A stretch of 64,000 nucleotides of DNA from DASCNA01 sp036011305. Lineage in GTDB: Bacteria; Verrucomicrobiota; Lentisphaeria; Victivallales; GWF2-38-69. The stretch covers positions 1 to 64,000 of the forward strand of contig DASCNA010000270.1 of assembly GCA_036011305.1 (NCBI GenBank). Reading direction: 5' to 3'. Numbering within the stretch: the first letter of the stretch is position 1; each line of letters opens with the position of its first letter. The translations under genes were made by a program, and so were the position numbers. Under the pieces are notes generated by a model. That model was not told the DNA's origin, ran no database searches, and was given only the letters and a program-made list of their open reading frames with translations. Below, piece after piece: positions 18,374 through 26,869 of this stretch.

Positions 18374-19243
18374 TTATTCGGCTTCAATCCGGCATCCACC
18401 TCGACTTTTTGCCTTATTTTTTAATTTATCTGCTTTTGTAACCATGGAATTAGCATTTAAATCATTCTGCCAAGTATATATACCAGCATTAATTGTAATT
18501 TCTATTTTTTCTTTATAAAAAGATATTTTATTTAAATGTTTAGCAATCCTTTCACATAGAGCGCAAGCTGATTTTAAGTCAGTATGTGGTAGTATAATCA
18601 GAAATTCATCGCTACCATATCTACCGAAAATATCTTCCTCTCGTAAACAAGTTTTCACTCCATTGGCTACTGTTGAAAGTACATCATCACCAACTTTATG
18701 TCCATGAACATCATTTATCATTTTAAATAAATCTATATCAAACATAATAATTGAAAGAAAAAGATTATGTCTCAATACTTTATTGATTTCCTGCTCCAAG
18801 CGGTGGTTTAAATATTTGTGATTAAATATATTTGTAAGATTGTCAATTATTGTTGACTTCTTTAATAAATTAAGTTGAATATGAGTTGTAACCCGTGTGC
18901 GAAGTTCTATAGGAGTGCATGATTTTGTTATATAGTCACTAGCTCCCATTTCAAAACTTCTAGCTATTGTTTCATCATCCTCTTCTCCAGTGAGAAACAA
19001 AATTGGTATATCTTTTGTTTTTATTTCATTTTTTATACATTTACATAACTCATGAGCACCGATTTCAGATCTTATTGTATCCAGAAGAATAAGATCGGGT
19101 TTTTGAGTTTTAAGAAAATTAAGTGTATTGGAATAGGTTGAAACTTTCTTGAAATCATATTCTTTTCCTAAGCAGGCGTGTTTTATTCTTTGAAGTGTAG
19201 CTGGTGATTTATCTACAATTAATATAAGTGTTTTTTTATTCAT
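18374..19243 (-). CDS. Response-regulator/GGDEF diguanylate cyclase-like protein
   Basis: 289 residues from the ATG at 19243. An ATG at 19255 and a TTG at 19318 are also in frame, and none has a clear ribosome site. The N-terminal ~120 residues form a receiver domain (ILIVDKSP, LILLDTI with the phospho-acceptor Asp, LTGEE, lysine in YITKS), in which one of the paired N-terminal acidic residues is Lys. The C-terminal domain is GGDEF-type: the FDIDLFKMIND metal strand is intact and the signature reads GSDEF. That variant can still be active, so c-di-GMP synthesis is likely but not assured. No partner kinase is in the window. Confidence 0.9.
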   Translation of the reverse strand: MNKKTLILIVDKSPATLQRIKHACLGKEYDFKKVSTYSNTLNFLKTQKPDLILLDTIRSEIGAHELCKCIKNEIKTKDIPILFLTGEEDDETIARSFEMGASDYITKSCTPIELRTRVTTHIQLNLLKKSTIIDNLTNIFNHKYLNHRLEQEINKVLRHNLFLSIIMFDIDLFKMINDVHGHKVGDDVLSTVANGVKTCLREEDIFGRYGSDEFLIILPHTDLKSACALCERIAKHLNKISFYKEKIEITINAGIYTWQNDLNANSMVTKADKLKNKAKSRGGCRIEAE

Positions 19244-19566
19244 AATAGCATTCATAATTAAATCATTATTTAAGGAAAAGAGTAAGTCAATTATATCCAA
19301 GCATTTAGAAAATAGCAATATTTATAGGTGTAATTCTTATCATATATAGTTTCAGTTTGTGATCAGTTATTAAATTTTATCAGTTTGATGAGATATGATA
19401 TTTATAGAACTGAATTTTTAAATTGTCTGAGATTTACTTCTTTTAAGAATTTCCGAATTAATGGTATTTAAAATGCTTGTAATAAATTCTGAGAGACGAT
19501 ATTTTGGGTTTATCAATAATTGATATTAAAAAGTAAATGATGTAGATATACCTAAGGAAAGCAATT

Positions 19567-20133
19567 ATGATTACAGCTAATAGAGTCAAATCAGGTTCTG
19601 TTATTGAGGTTAATGGAACACCACATATCGTTCAAAGTGTTGCTAAACATACACCAACTGCCCGTGGTGGAAGTACGTTATTTAAAATCCGTGCAAAAAA
19701 CTTGATAAAAGACGGGAAAATTGATTTAACATGTAATGGAGATGATCATTTCCAGGAACCTGATTTTCAAAAGCGTGAAGTTCAGTATCTCTATGCAGCA
19801 GGAGATACTCATGCTTTTATGGACATTGAAAACTACGAACAGTATGAACTCAGTACTGAAAATATTTCTGAACAGCTTAAATTTTTAAAAGAGGAAATGG
19901 AAGGTATTATAGCATTGCTGCTGGAAGGTCATATTGTAGCAATAAAGCCTCCGTCAACGGTAGTACAGAAATTAGTCGAATGTGACCCTGCAATTAAAGG
20001 TGCTTCTGCTACAGCACGCACTAAACCTGCTATTACTGAAACAGGTTTAGAAATCCAGGTGCCAGAGTATATGAAAAATGAAGAGCTTGTTAAAATAGAT
20101 ACAGAAACAGGCAAATTTATTTCAAGAGCTTGA
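19567..20133 (+). CDS. efpL: Elongation factor P-like protein, EfpL/YeiP type
   Basis: 188 residues, the full three-domain length of EF-P. The tip loop of domain I reads TPTARGGST with Arg33 at the position where EF-P carries a modified lysine, as in E. coli EfpL (YeiP). GDDHFQEPDFQKREVQYLY, IKGASATARTKPA and the final VPEY block are family marks. It should relieve ribosomes stalled at proline-rich codons, and an arginine tip needs no lysine-modifying enzyme. AAGGAAAG lies before the ATG. It is a single-gene unit closed by its own terminator. Whether the genome also has a classical EF-P cannot be seen here. Confidence 0.93.
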   Translation: MITANRVKSGSVIEVNGTPHIVQSVAKHTPTARGGSTLFKIRAKNLIKDGKIDLTCNGDDHFQEPDFQKREVQYLYAAGDTHAFMDIENYEQYELSTENISEQLKFLKEEMEGIIALLLEGHIVAIKPPSTVVQKLVECDPAIKGASATARTKPAITETGLEIQVPEYMKNEELVKIDTETGKFISRA

Positions 20134-20213
20134 TAATACGAATATTGCAACAGCATTTATTTTCTACAGTGAATCATTTAAGCTTTTTCTCAAAGTTATC
20201 CATGGTTTAAAAT

Positions 20214-20250
20214 CAGTCATCATTTGTGCACAAGTGATGACTGTCTTTAT
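20214..20250 (+). terminator. Terminator of efpL
   Basis: A 9-bp perfect stem (arms 20214-20222 and 20235-20243) contains an inner palindrome and is followed by a T-rich stretch. It lies 80 nt after the efpL stop. Confidence 0.8.
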
Positions 20251-20307
20251 TTTGTGTTTTAATACAGAATTCGTTAGTGATCCTTACTGATTCAGTGTGA
20301 TAATAAT

Positions 20308-20408
20308 TAGTCTCTATTCGTTAAGATTAGATTAAGACTGACAGGCACACTGAAGTGTATTCAGTATCACTGCTATGTGGTGTACTATATTAGCCTATGT
20401 GTATTTTA
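20308..20408 (-). pseudogene. Decayed tandem copy of the cupin gene 3' end
   Basis: About 100 bp match the last third of the neighbouring cupin gene (20454-20552) in order and orientation, at roughly two thirds to three quarters identity by eye. In the same frame it still spells YSTPH and EYxxVCL but contains several stop codons (three or more) where the intact gene has none. No start region is present, so this is a fragment of an old duplication. Confidence 0.8.
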
Positions 20409-20452
20409 TATAGTGCACATTCATATTATTTGTCGATTCAATAAAATAATAG

Positions 20453-20812
20453 CTAGTCTCTATTTGCTAAAAGCAGATTAAAAGCTGGTAGGCATACTGC
20501 AATATATTCTGCACCACCGTCATGTGGTGTACTGTATTTAACCCATGTGTTTTTGTCAATAATTACTGATTGACCAGCTTCAATATCTACAGTTTCTTCT
20601 TTAGTTTTAATTCTTAAAATACCTTTTAGTACAGTAGTGTATTCATCAAATTCTGGAGTTTGACCAGGCTCACTCCAACCTTTAGGGCTACTTATTTTTG
20701 CTATACTTAACTGGTCTGTATCTGTATTTGTTCTGCCTATAATTTCAGTTATTTCTTTTCCTGTGTTACCAGGTTCAGTTATTTTAGTTTGATTTTTTAT
20801 GACTTTTATCAT
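20453..20812 (-). CDS. Cupin-domain protein
   Basis: 119 residues with one cupin barrel at about 45-110: PEFDEYTTVLKGILRIKT, DIEAGQSVIIDKNTW, then the late strand GAEYIAVCLPAF. The histidines of the metal-binding cupin motif 1 are not evident (GxxHxH is missing), so it may bind ligand without metal. It follows the PCC-domain gene by 28 nt. A degenerate copy of its 3' end lies just beyond its stop. Confidence 0.83.
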   Translation of the reverse strand: MIKVIKNQTKITEPGNTGKEITEIIGRTNTDTDQLSIAKISSPKGWSEPGQTPEFDEYTTVLKGILRIKTKEETVDIEAGQSVIIDKNTWVKYSTPHDGGAEYIAVCLPAFNLLLANRD

Positions 20813-20840
20813 TTTTATAACCTTTATATTATTTTGAGGT

Positions 20841-21284
20841 TTAAGGGGTTAATAATTCAAATCCAGTGTTTGGATCAAAAGCACGAATTGCTTGTGTTTC
20901 TATCAGTTCAATTAATATAATTTCCATCACATTCCAGGTAATTACTCCTTCTCTGATACACCCTGTAGTAGTTGATCCTTCACGTCCACAGGCTATATGC
21001 ATATGTAATATAGGATCGCCTTTTTTGTTGGAGAAAATTGTTCCTGTGCCTACAGCTTCATGGACATTGTCAAGAATATATTCCATAGGTACTAACGGTT
21101 TTACCCTTCCATGTTCTGGGCCAACAACGAGTTTACTATTTTTATCAACTCCACCGACAATGATTAAAAAGGCGGCTTTGATAGATTTTTTCTTAGAAAA
21201 TTTTCCAATTTCTTCGTGAATAATATCTCCATCTTCAAGGCGGATAATGAATATCCTGCCTTGTTTTGCTTCTGAGTATTTCAT
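20841..21284 (-). CDS. PCC/PPC-domain (DUF296) protein
   Basis: 147 residues, a single plant-and-prokaryote conserved domain. RIFIIRLEDGD opens the domain; the trimer metal site is suggested by HMHIACGREG, and TTGCIREGVITWNVMEIILIEL closes it. In plants the domain accompanies AT-hooks. Bacterial single-domain forms are of unknown role, possibly nucleotide or DNA binding. It lies between the nucleosidase and cupin genes in one minus-strand run. Confidence 0.9.
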   Translation of the reverse strand: MKYSEAKQGRIFIIRLEDGDIIHEEIGKFSKKKSIKAAFLIIVGGVDKNSKLVVGPEHGRVKPLVPMEYILDNVHEAVGTGTIFSNKKGDPILHMHIACGREGSTTTGCIREGVITWNVMEIILIELIETQAIRAFDPNTGFELLTP

Positions 21285-21336
21285 GTTTTATTCTCTATTC
21301 TCAATATTGATTATAAATATAGTAATTCGATGTTTT

Positions 21337-22026
21337 TTATATTATTTTCTTTAATAAGTTAAAAAGTTTATCCATTACTATAGCAGTATTTTTTCTATAA
21401 TCGTTTATCTGTTTTTCTTTATCAGAACTACTGTTTTCTGTAGGTTTATCACTGACTCCTCGAAAAATTATGCATTTTACATCATTAATATCACATATTT
21501 TTGATATTGCTCCTGATTCCCAGTCAGCCGCTAAAATATTCTCTTTTCTTAAACAATTTGCACCTTCAAAATCTATGTCTCTATCTGCAGTTCCTATAAT
21601 TCCAAGTTTGATTTCATCTTTTATATTATCAATGTTTACATGTGAAATATTGATATCAGTGATCATTGGTGAATAGAAAGTATTGGTATTCTCTCCGATA
21701 AATTCTTGGCAGTCATACTGAATGGTACGATTGGCCATTACTATATCAAATATATTCAAAGTTTCTGAAACTGCCCCGCATGTCCCAAGTACGTATATAA
21801 TTTCTGGAGTCCACTTATCTATAGCGTGTTGACATGCAGCAGAGGCTTTTGTTTTTGATGGACCGCTATAATAAATAATGCATTTTTTATCATTAATCTC
21901 CTGCTCAAAATATTCTCCAAATGCCTGCTGTTTTAAGTGGCTGGCTGGAACTGTAAAAATATTTTTTACAGAGTTCCATTCTTCATCTGAAGATATATGT
22001 ATGCAAATATTCATAATCTTTTCCAT
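21337..22026 (-). CDS. Nucleoside phosphorylase/MTA-SAH nucleosidase-like protein
   Basis: 229 residues of the PNP_UDP_1 fold. YVLGTCGAVSETLNIFDIVMA is the purine-site glycine-rich strand, and ADWESGAI matches the ADMEGAA motif of 5'-methylthioadenosine/SAH nucleosidases in a diverged form. GVSDKP gives the catalytic aspartate region. It should cleave a purine nucleoside in salvage or SAM recycling. ATG codons at 22026 and 22014 are both possible; the second has GGAAAAG before it. It starts 15 nt after the GNAT stop. Confidence 0.85.
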   Translation of the reverse strand: MEKIMNICIHISSDEEWNSVKNIFTVPASHLKQQAFGEYFEQEINDKKCIIYYSGPSKTKASAACQHAIDKWTPEIIYVLGTCGAVSETLNIFDIVMANRTIQYDCQEFIGENTNTFYSPMITDINISHVNIDNIKDEIKLGIIGTADRDIDFEGANCLRKENILAADWESGAISKICDINDVKCIIFRGVSDKPTENSSSDKEKQINDYRKNTAIVMDKLFNLLKKII

Positions 22027-22041
22027 TGCATTTTGGTTAAA

Positions 22042-22464
22042 TTATTCATAGATCAGATAATCTGATTTGTATGGATATTTTGCCATTGCTGTTTTATGTG
22101 AACAAAATCCAAGTTTATTGTAAAATTTTTCATTTCCGAAAGTTGATGTTAAATGAATGCAAAGATTTTGGTTCTCTTCCAGTAATCTGAGTACTATTTT
22201 TCTACCAATTCCTTTTTTTTGATATTCAGGCAAAACTCCAATGTCAAATATCATTCCGTAACAGGCACCATCAGAGACTAATCTGCCGGCGCCAACTAAT
22301 TTATTTTTATCCCAGGCAGTTATAACTTTAAAACTGCTTTTAAAAGCTTTCTTTATTTTTATCAAATCTTTTTTTTTGCCATATCCTGCTACTAAACCGA
22401 TTTCTCCATAAAGCTCAGTCAATTGCTCCCAGTTTATTTTATTAATCCCTTGATTATATTTCAT
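22042..22464 (-). CDS. GNAT-family N-acetyltransferase
   Basis: 140 residues with VLPEYQKKGIGRKIVLRLL as the acetyl-CoA loop at about 77-95 and NKLGFC near the end. The wording VGAGRLVSDGACYGMIFDIGV is typical of the YitI-like small acetyltransferases. It sits between the C45 acyltransferase gene (15 nt upstream) and the nucleosidase gene (15 nt downstream), so it is part of one operon. The acceptor is unknown. Confidence 0.88.
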   Translation of the reverse strand: MKYNQGINKINWEQLTELYGEIGLVAGYGKKKDLIKIKKAFKSSFKVITAWDKNKLVGAGRLVSDGACYGMIFDIGVLPEYQKKGIGRKIVLRLLEENQNLCIHLTSTFGNEKFYNKLGFCSHKTAMAKYPYKSDYLIYE

Positions 22465-22479
22465 ATATTGTATTCCAAT

Positions 22480-23619
22480 TTATTTGTCATTTAAATTGCT
22501 GTTTGTAAATTCTAATATTTCATAGTTATCAATATTCACAGGTGCAAAATTGATATATAACTTCGGTGTATCTGACAAAACCATTATCGTTGATGCAAAA
22601 GTAAACGAGCCTCGCGATGAATAATATCCTCCATCTCCTATAGTAGAAGCAATTGGATGTTCAGCTGAATCTTTAGACATTAGAGTGTTTTTAAGTAGTG
22701 TTAATCTGTTTTCTTGTGGTAACTTTTCTAATCTGTTTTTTAGATATTCAAAGCGTTTTACGCTGTTGATATATTTTGGTTGTTTATAAATGTTATCTAC
22801 TTCATCACGAGGTACTGAATAATCATCATTTATTAATGGATGATTGGTATGAAAAATATAATTTTGTAGAGTATTTTTCCGGTATTCGACGACTTTATTG
22901 GTAGAGCATTCAAAATCAAAAGTACTTTTTCCTGTGCCAATTAAATAGTTCTGGCCTGAAGCGTGCTTGATATTTGTTATAAATTCAATTACTTTAGATT
23001 CAATTCCCTGTTCCAGTATACCTCTTATAACAAATGCTACAGGCAATCCGGAATTGCTGAATTTAAGAGGTGACAGACTATTACAGCAGATTCCTATTGA
23101 TCCGGAATTCATACCGTTAAAACCAATAAGACCTGGACAACTTAAGACAAACGTTTCTAATTTATCATTCAGGTTTTTTATATGAAAGACTATTTGATAA
23201 TTATTTCTGAATGATTCAATGTCTAAATTCTGAGCAATGCAGGTTGGTGTCTCATTTGCAGGATTGAACCCAATACTGCTGCACTGGCTAGTTTTTTTAT
23301 CTTTAATATCCAGCCACATTTCATCCATGAGCTGAAATGCATAAATTGTATCAAAATTAATACCTGATCCTGCGGAAATTCCTTTAAGTTCATCAAATAA
23401 ATCGGGTGTAATTGTTTTTATATAAGAGAGGAAATCAGTTTTTTCAAGAAAATGCTTAATATATTTATCTATGTCTATTTTTAAGGAGTTAGACATATTG
23501 TCTCTCCATAAAGCAATTATTTCGTGGATTTCTGTTTTTAAGGTCTGACCGTGAAGTAGTCCTCTATCGTAAGGCGTGCCTTCTAATATTAACACTGATT
23601 GCATTTTATTATTTATCAT
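22480..23619 (-). CDS. C45-family autoproteolytic acyltransferase/hydrolase
   Basis: 379 residues with the domain of acyl-CoA:6-aminopenicillanate acyltransferase (peptidase C45). The N-terminal part includes YDRGLLHGQTLK. The self-cleavage nucleophile is the cysteine in SQCSSIG (about residue 113), followed by QNLDIESF and the CPGLIGFNGMNS stretch. Such enzymes cut themselves before Cys and hydrolyse or transfer acyl chains on amides. The real substrate is unknown; a penicillin role should not be assumed. It is the first gene of an operon with a GNAT and a nucleosidase. Confidence 0.87.
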   Translation of the reverse strand: MINNKMQSVLILEGTPYDRGLLHGQTLKTEIHEIIALWRDNMSNSLKIDIDKYIKHFLEKTDFLSYIKTITPDLFDELKGISAGSGINFDTIYAFQLMDEMWLDIKDKKTSQCSSIGFNPANETPTCIAQNLDIESFRNNYQIVFHIKNLNDKLETFVLSCPGLIGFNGMNSGSIGICCNSLSPLKFSNSGLPVAFVIRGILEQGIESKVIEFITNIKHASGQNYLIGTGKSTFDFECSTNKVVEYRKNTLQNYIFHTNHPLINDDYSVPRDEVDNIYKQPKYINSVKRFEYLKNRLEKLPQENRLTLLKNTLMSKDSAEHPIASTIGDGGYYSSRGSFTFASTIMVLSDTPKLYINFAPVNIDNYEILEFTNSNLNDK

Positions 23620-23905
23620 TTAAACCTCTAAAGTTTTCTACATTGCAAATGAAATAATCATACAGTATAACATTGAAATCGCTTATCTGGAAATCGCTCA
23701 GATTCTTCCAGATTAAGAGAACTGACAAGTTAAGACTTCAACTTTATTAAATTTTTTCACCTACTAACTCAAGTGTAACTCCACCATCTGGACATTTGAA
23801 AATCATTTTATTTTTCTCATAGTCTCTTTTATCATTTTTTATTCTTAACTATCCACAAGAGGGATAAAATAAAAATACATCAGGGTAAAGCAGAATACAA
23901 ATGTT
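23620..23905. other. Intergenic region with a possible gene remnant
   Basis: Most of the stretch is AT-rich. A 19-codon minus-strand frame at 23747-23806 spells MIFKCPDGGVTLELVGEKI, which reads like the end of a real protein but is far too short. It may be the trace of a lost gene. The promoter of the C45 operon should lie here. Confidence 0.3.
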
Positions 23906-24844
23906 TCAATACCCTCTAGTGAAATCTACTACATATTTCAAAGGTCGATTATTAATAAAGTTCAAATAATTATCTTCAAAAATATCGGCTATGTCTACCG
24001 GGAATGATCGAGCAGAATTATGAGGAGTAATAATAACATTTTCCATTTTCCATAAAGGGCTATGCACTGATAAGGGTTCATACTCAAAAACATCCAGAAC
24101 TGCAGCACGCAACATTTTATTCTGAAGAGCTGTAATAAGATCAGCTTCTACAATTGATGAACCTCTTCCTACGTTAATGATAACTGCAGATTTTTTCATA
24201 TTACTTAATATGTGGTTATTGATAAGATGTTTTGTTGCAGGAGTGCAGGGAAGGGTTATTACTAAATAGTCGAGTTTGGAAACGAATTTGCTTAAATCAG
24301 AAAGAGCATAAACTTGCTCTACATTTTCTACATTACCTGTAATGCGTTTTAATCCAGTAACATTCATTTTAAAATAAGATGCAGTTTTTGCCACATGTTT
24401 ACCTATTGAACCTAACCCGCAGATACCGATTTTTATTCCAGCAATACTTCGATAAGGGAGATTTTCCCAGATAAAGTTACTTTGATTTGATTTTAGTTCA
24501 AAAAGATTTCTTTCAAAAGCAAGTATATATGCAAATACGTATTCACTAATGAGCGGGCCGAATACTTCTTTTACACCTGTGAGTGTATAGTTGATTTTAA
24601 GCCCTGGTTTACATAATGATTCTACACCGGCAAATGAAGACTGCACCCATTTGAGTTTGTCTGTATGATTCAGTACTTTAGCTATTTTTCCCGGTTCTCC
24701 AAGTATAATATTGATTTTTTGTATAATGTCATTTGAGTAGTCTGCACTGTCTAAACTCACTAATTTAAGGTCAGGTAATGAGCGTTTTCTTAGCTCATTA
24801 GCATATTCATCTGCATTATTATCCAATATTAGTAGGTAGTTCAT
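23906..24844 (-). CDS. D-2-hydroxyacid dehydrogenase (NAD-binding)
   Basis: 312 residues. The Rossmann motif GICGLGSIGKHVA is at about 142-154, INVGRGSSIVE holds the catalytic Arg, and the ending FEYEPL...ITPHNSA gives the Glu and His. The length and the short N-terminal domain resemble GhrA/glyoxylate-hydroxypyruvate reductase-like members. It should interconvert a 2-keto acid and its D-hydroxy acid with NAD(P)H. It follows the diamine-acetyltransferase gene by 16 nt. Confidence 0.9.
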   Translation of the reverse strand: MNYLLILDNNADEYANELRKRSLPDLKLVSLDSADYSNDIIQKINIILGEPGKIAKVLNHTDKLKWVQSSFAGVESLCKPGLKINYTLTGVKEVFGPLISEYVFAYILAFERNLFELKSNQSNFIWENLPYRSIAGIKIGICGLGSIGKHVAKTASYFKMNVTGLKRITGNVENVEQVYALSDLSKFVSKLDYLVITLPCTPATKHLINNHILSNMKKSAVIINVGRGSSIVEADLITALQNKMLRAAVLDVFEYEPLSVHSPLWKMENVIITPHNSARSFPVDIADIFEDNYLNFINNRPLKYVVDFTRGY

Positions 24845-24860
24845 ATGTTTTTTTATTGAA

Positions 24861-25376
24861 TTATTTATCTTTTACTAGTTTAATTTGTTTAGCTATACTG
24901 GTTAACTGTTCCTCGTCAACTCTGCAAATACGCCAATTATCCATTATAGCAGCTCCCATTTTTTTATATAAATTAATCGCAGATTTATTCCAATCTAGCA
25001 CAATCCATTCAAAACGTCCACATCTGTTTTGAATTGCTATTTTAGCTAAGTAGGCTAGTAAATCTTTACCAATACCTTTGCCTCGAAATTCTGACTTGAC
25101 AAATAAGTCATCCAACCAAAGAACCCGTTTGCCTGTCATAGTAGAAAAACTGAAAAAATACACTGAATATGCAACCGGTGTATTATTTATATAAGCTAGA
25201 AAAAATTTTGCTGCAGGATTATTGCCGAAAAGCGACTCTTTTAAAATTTCTTCTGTTGCTGTTACCTCAAGGTTTTCAAATTCGGCCATTGACTGGATGA
25301 ATGAGAAGAGTAAATGAATATCGTTGACTGTACCTGGTCGTATTTTAATTTCTAAATTATCTGATTTAATTTTCAT
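24861..25376 (-). CDS. GNAT acetyltransferase, spermidine/spermine (SAT)-like
   Basis: 171 residues. The order of blocks follows eukaryotic-type SAT1 and its bacterial relatives: FIQSMAEFENLEVTATEE, then YFFSFSTMTGKRVLWLDDLFV, the acetyl-CoA loop FRGKGIGKDLL, and LDWNKSAINLYKKMGA. These enzymes acetylate polyamines or similar diamines. It leads a two-gene unit with the hydroxyacid dehydrogenase. Confidence 0.88.
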   Translation of the reverse strand: MKIKSDNLEIKIRPGTVNDIHLLFSFIQSMAEFENLEVTATEEILKESLFGNNPAAKFFLAYINNTPVAYSVYFFSFSTMTGKRVLWLDDLFVKSEFRGKGIGKDLLAYLAKIAIQNRCGRFEWIVLDWNKSAINLYKKMGAAIMDNWRICRVDEEQLTSIAKQIKLVKDK

Positions 25377-25465
25377 AGTTTTACCGTTTTTTTTACTACT
25401 CTCCTAATATTAAATTAAGATAAAATATATTGGATACTATTTATCTGCCAGTGGTATTATAGTTT

Positions 25466-25876
25466 TTATTTACGTGTTTTAATAATAAAATAAAAAAGGT
25501 AGAATAAACCTAAATATTCTAAGCAAATCCACATTGTATGAGGTAAGGGAAAAACATATAATGGGTAATTTAAGACAGAATAAAAAATAGAAATTATTGA
25601 TGAGATTAAGAAGAATGAAGTATCTTTATCATTCTTTAATTTATAATTTATCCAAAAACCTTTTAAACATAAAAAAGTTATACTTAGCAAACCTATCCAA
25701 CAGATAATATAAACTATTAAATAAAAATATATGTTGCGTAGTGAAGTAGTAAATATATTGATATTTTTATATTTACCTAAAACATACATTGCCAGAAGAA
25801 ATATGTATGAGATTAAAATCAGAAGTGAAAAAATTATTATACTAATTTTTTCTTTTTTTGTGAAAGTTTTATTCAT
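25466..25876 (-). CDS. Four-helix membrane protein, paralogue A
   Basis: 136 residues with four predicted membrane segments (about 11-32, 46-70, 84-102, 110-131). No known family is recognised. It shares a pattern with 38741-39148 and the first half of 40467-41303: a TxKEK start, an aromatic first helix, a W-x-x-L/I-G-L/F-x-x-T/L pattern in helix 2, a basic loop and a PLYVF-like turn before helix 4. The three form a local paralogous group. There is no neighbour in the same operon. Confidence 0.6.
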   Translation of the reverse strand: MNKTFTKKEKISIIIFSLLILISYIFLLAMYVLGKYKNINIFTTSLRNIYFYLIVYIICWIGLLSITFLCLKGFWINYKLKNDKDTSFFLISSIISIFYSVLNYPLYVFPLPHTMWICLEYLGLFYLFYFIIKTRK

Positions 25877-25970
25877 ATCATAATCAATTATTTTATGTAA
25901 ATTAAGATGAAAAACAATTCAAATATATTTGACTGATATTATCTTTTATTATGATTTATGTAGAGGAAAA

Positions 25971-26429
25971 TCAACTCTGTTTATTAAGCATATTCATTAC
26001 TTTTGAATTAATTACTTTACCATTTTGGATTATAATTGCGGCACCTTTTGCGGGGATAATGCGTCCGTTTTGGATAATAAGACTTGTTCCTTCATTTGTT
26101 TTCAGAATACGTCCGTTTTGAATAATAATATTTACACTTTTACCACTTTTGATAGTACGGCCTCCCTGGATTATTATACCAGCCGCACCGGAGTTTTTTA
26201 TAATTCTGCCGGTCTGAATTATAATGCCGGCTTTTCTGCCGTCGATTATTACCTTACCGGATGTTATTATAATATCTGCAGCTTTTTTCCCTACAAGTTT
26301 TCCATTTTGAATAATAATACTAGTTTTTATGGGCTTTTTATGTATGAGATTCAGGGCATGACATGGCATTGAAACTCCAATACAAAGAGATATTAAAACT
26401 AAGCTTAATAATATAACTTTTCTATGCAT
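25971..26429 (-). CDS. Secreted IIIQNGR-repeat protein (probable beta-solenoid)
   Basis: 152 residues. A signal peptide runs to about residue 25 (PCHA cut). The rest is seven repeats of 15-16 residues, each beginning IIIQNGR or close (IIITSGK, IIIQTGR, IIIQGGR, LIIQNGR) followed by a basic/glycine turn. Regular short beta strands with a Gly-Arg turn suggest a right- or left-handed beta-solenoid outside the cytoplasm. No known repeat family is recognised. A very strong AAGGAGG site precedes the ATG, implying good translation. Confidence 0.72.
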   Translation of the reverse strand: MHRKVILLSLVLISLCIGVSMPCHALNLIHKKPIKTSIIIQNGKLVGKKAADIIITSGKVIIDGRKAGIIIQTGRIIKNSGAAGIIIQGGRTIKSGKSVNIIIQNGRILKTNEGTSLIIQNGRIIPAKGAAIIIQNGKVINSKVMNMLNKQS

Positions 26430-26869
26430 AACAATTCCTCCTTTTTAAAATTCTGTATTGATAATTATATTATATATGTCAACAAAATACAGTAGTTATG
26501 TTTTTTGGGAGGAGGGGAAAGTATGGTTCATTTTGTTGTTAATTCACATATCCAAAGTTCTTAAATTATGGCATATCAAGAGAAATGTGGTATTGGAAAT
26601 ACAAGAAAACTTATTATACACAATGTAATGCTGACAAAATCATTTAAAGAAAAAGAGTTATTTTATAAAAATTTTTCAACACATTGTAGGGCTGAGGAAG
26701 TTTTGTATGTTTTGCTTACAATGGATGTTATGAGCAAAACAGCATTGTTCCCAAGAGGTTGGATAAAAGGAGAGAGAATAATGCCTAGTGCCTAAATAAA
26801 GATCGTTTTGAGTTATCTGAATATAATAATTCAGCCCATTTATCCAGGCTGAACTATTATATGATTTAT
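26430..26869. other. Intergenic gap with one doubtful ORF
   Basis: A plus-strand frame at 26568-26795 (75 codons, ATG start, no good ribosome site) matches nothing I know and its codon use looks random. A 7-bp inverted repeat at 26830-26853 with a ten-base loop lies just after the stop of the large flavoprotein gene (minus strand) and may serve as a weak terminator, but it has no T-run. The left part may hold the promoter of the repeat-protein gene. Confidence 0.35.

Noticed and set aside
22480..23619. Calling the C45 enzyme a penicillin acyltransferase
   Set aside because: The family is broad and nothing nearby belongs to beta-lactam synthesis.
26568..26795. A 75-codon plus-strand frame
   Set aside because: There is no ribosome site and no family resemblance. 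It is noted only inside the intergenic entry.
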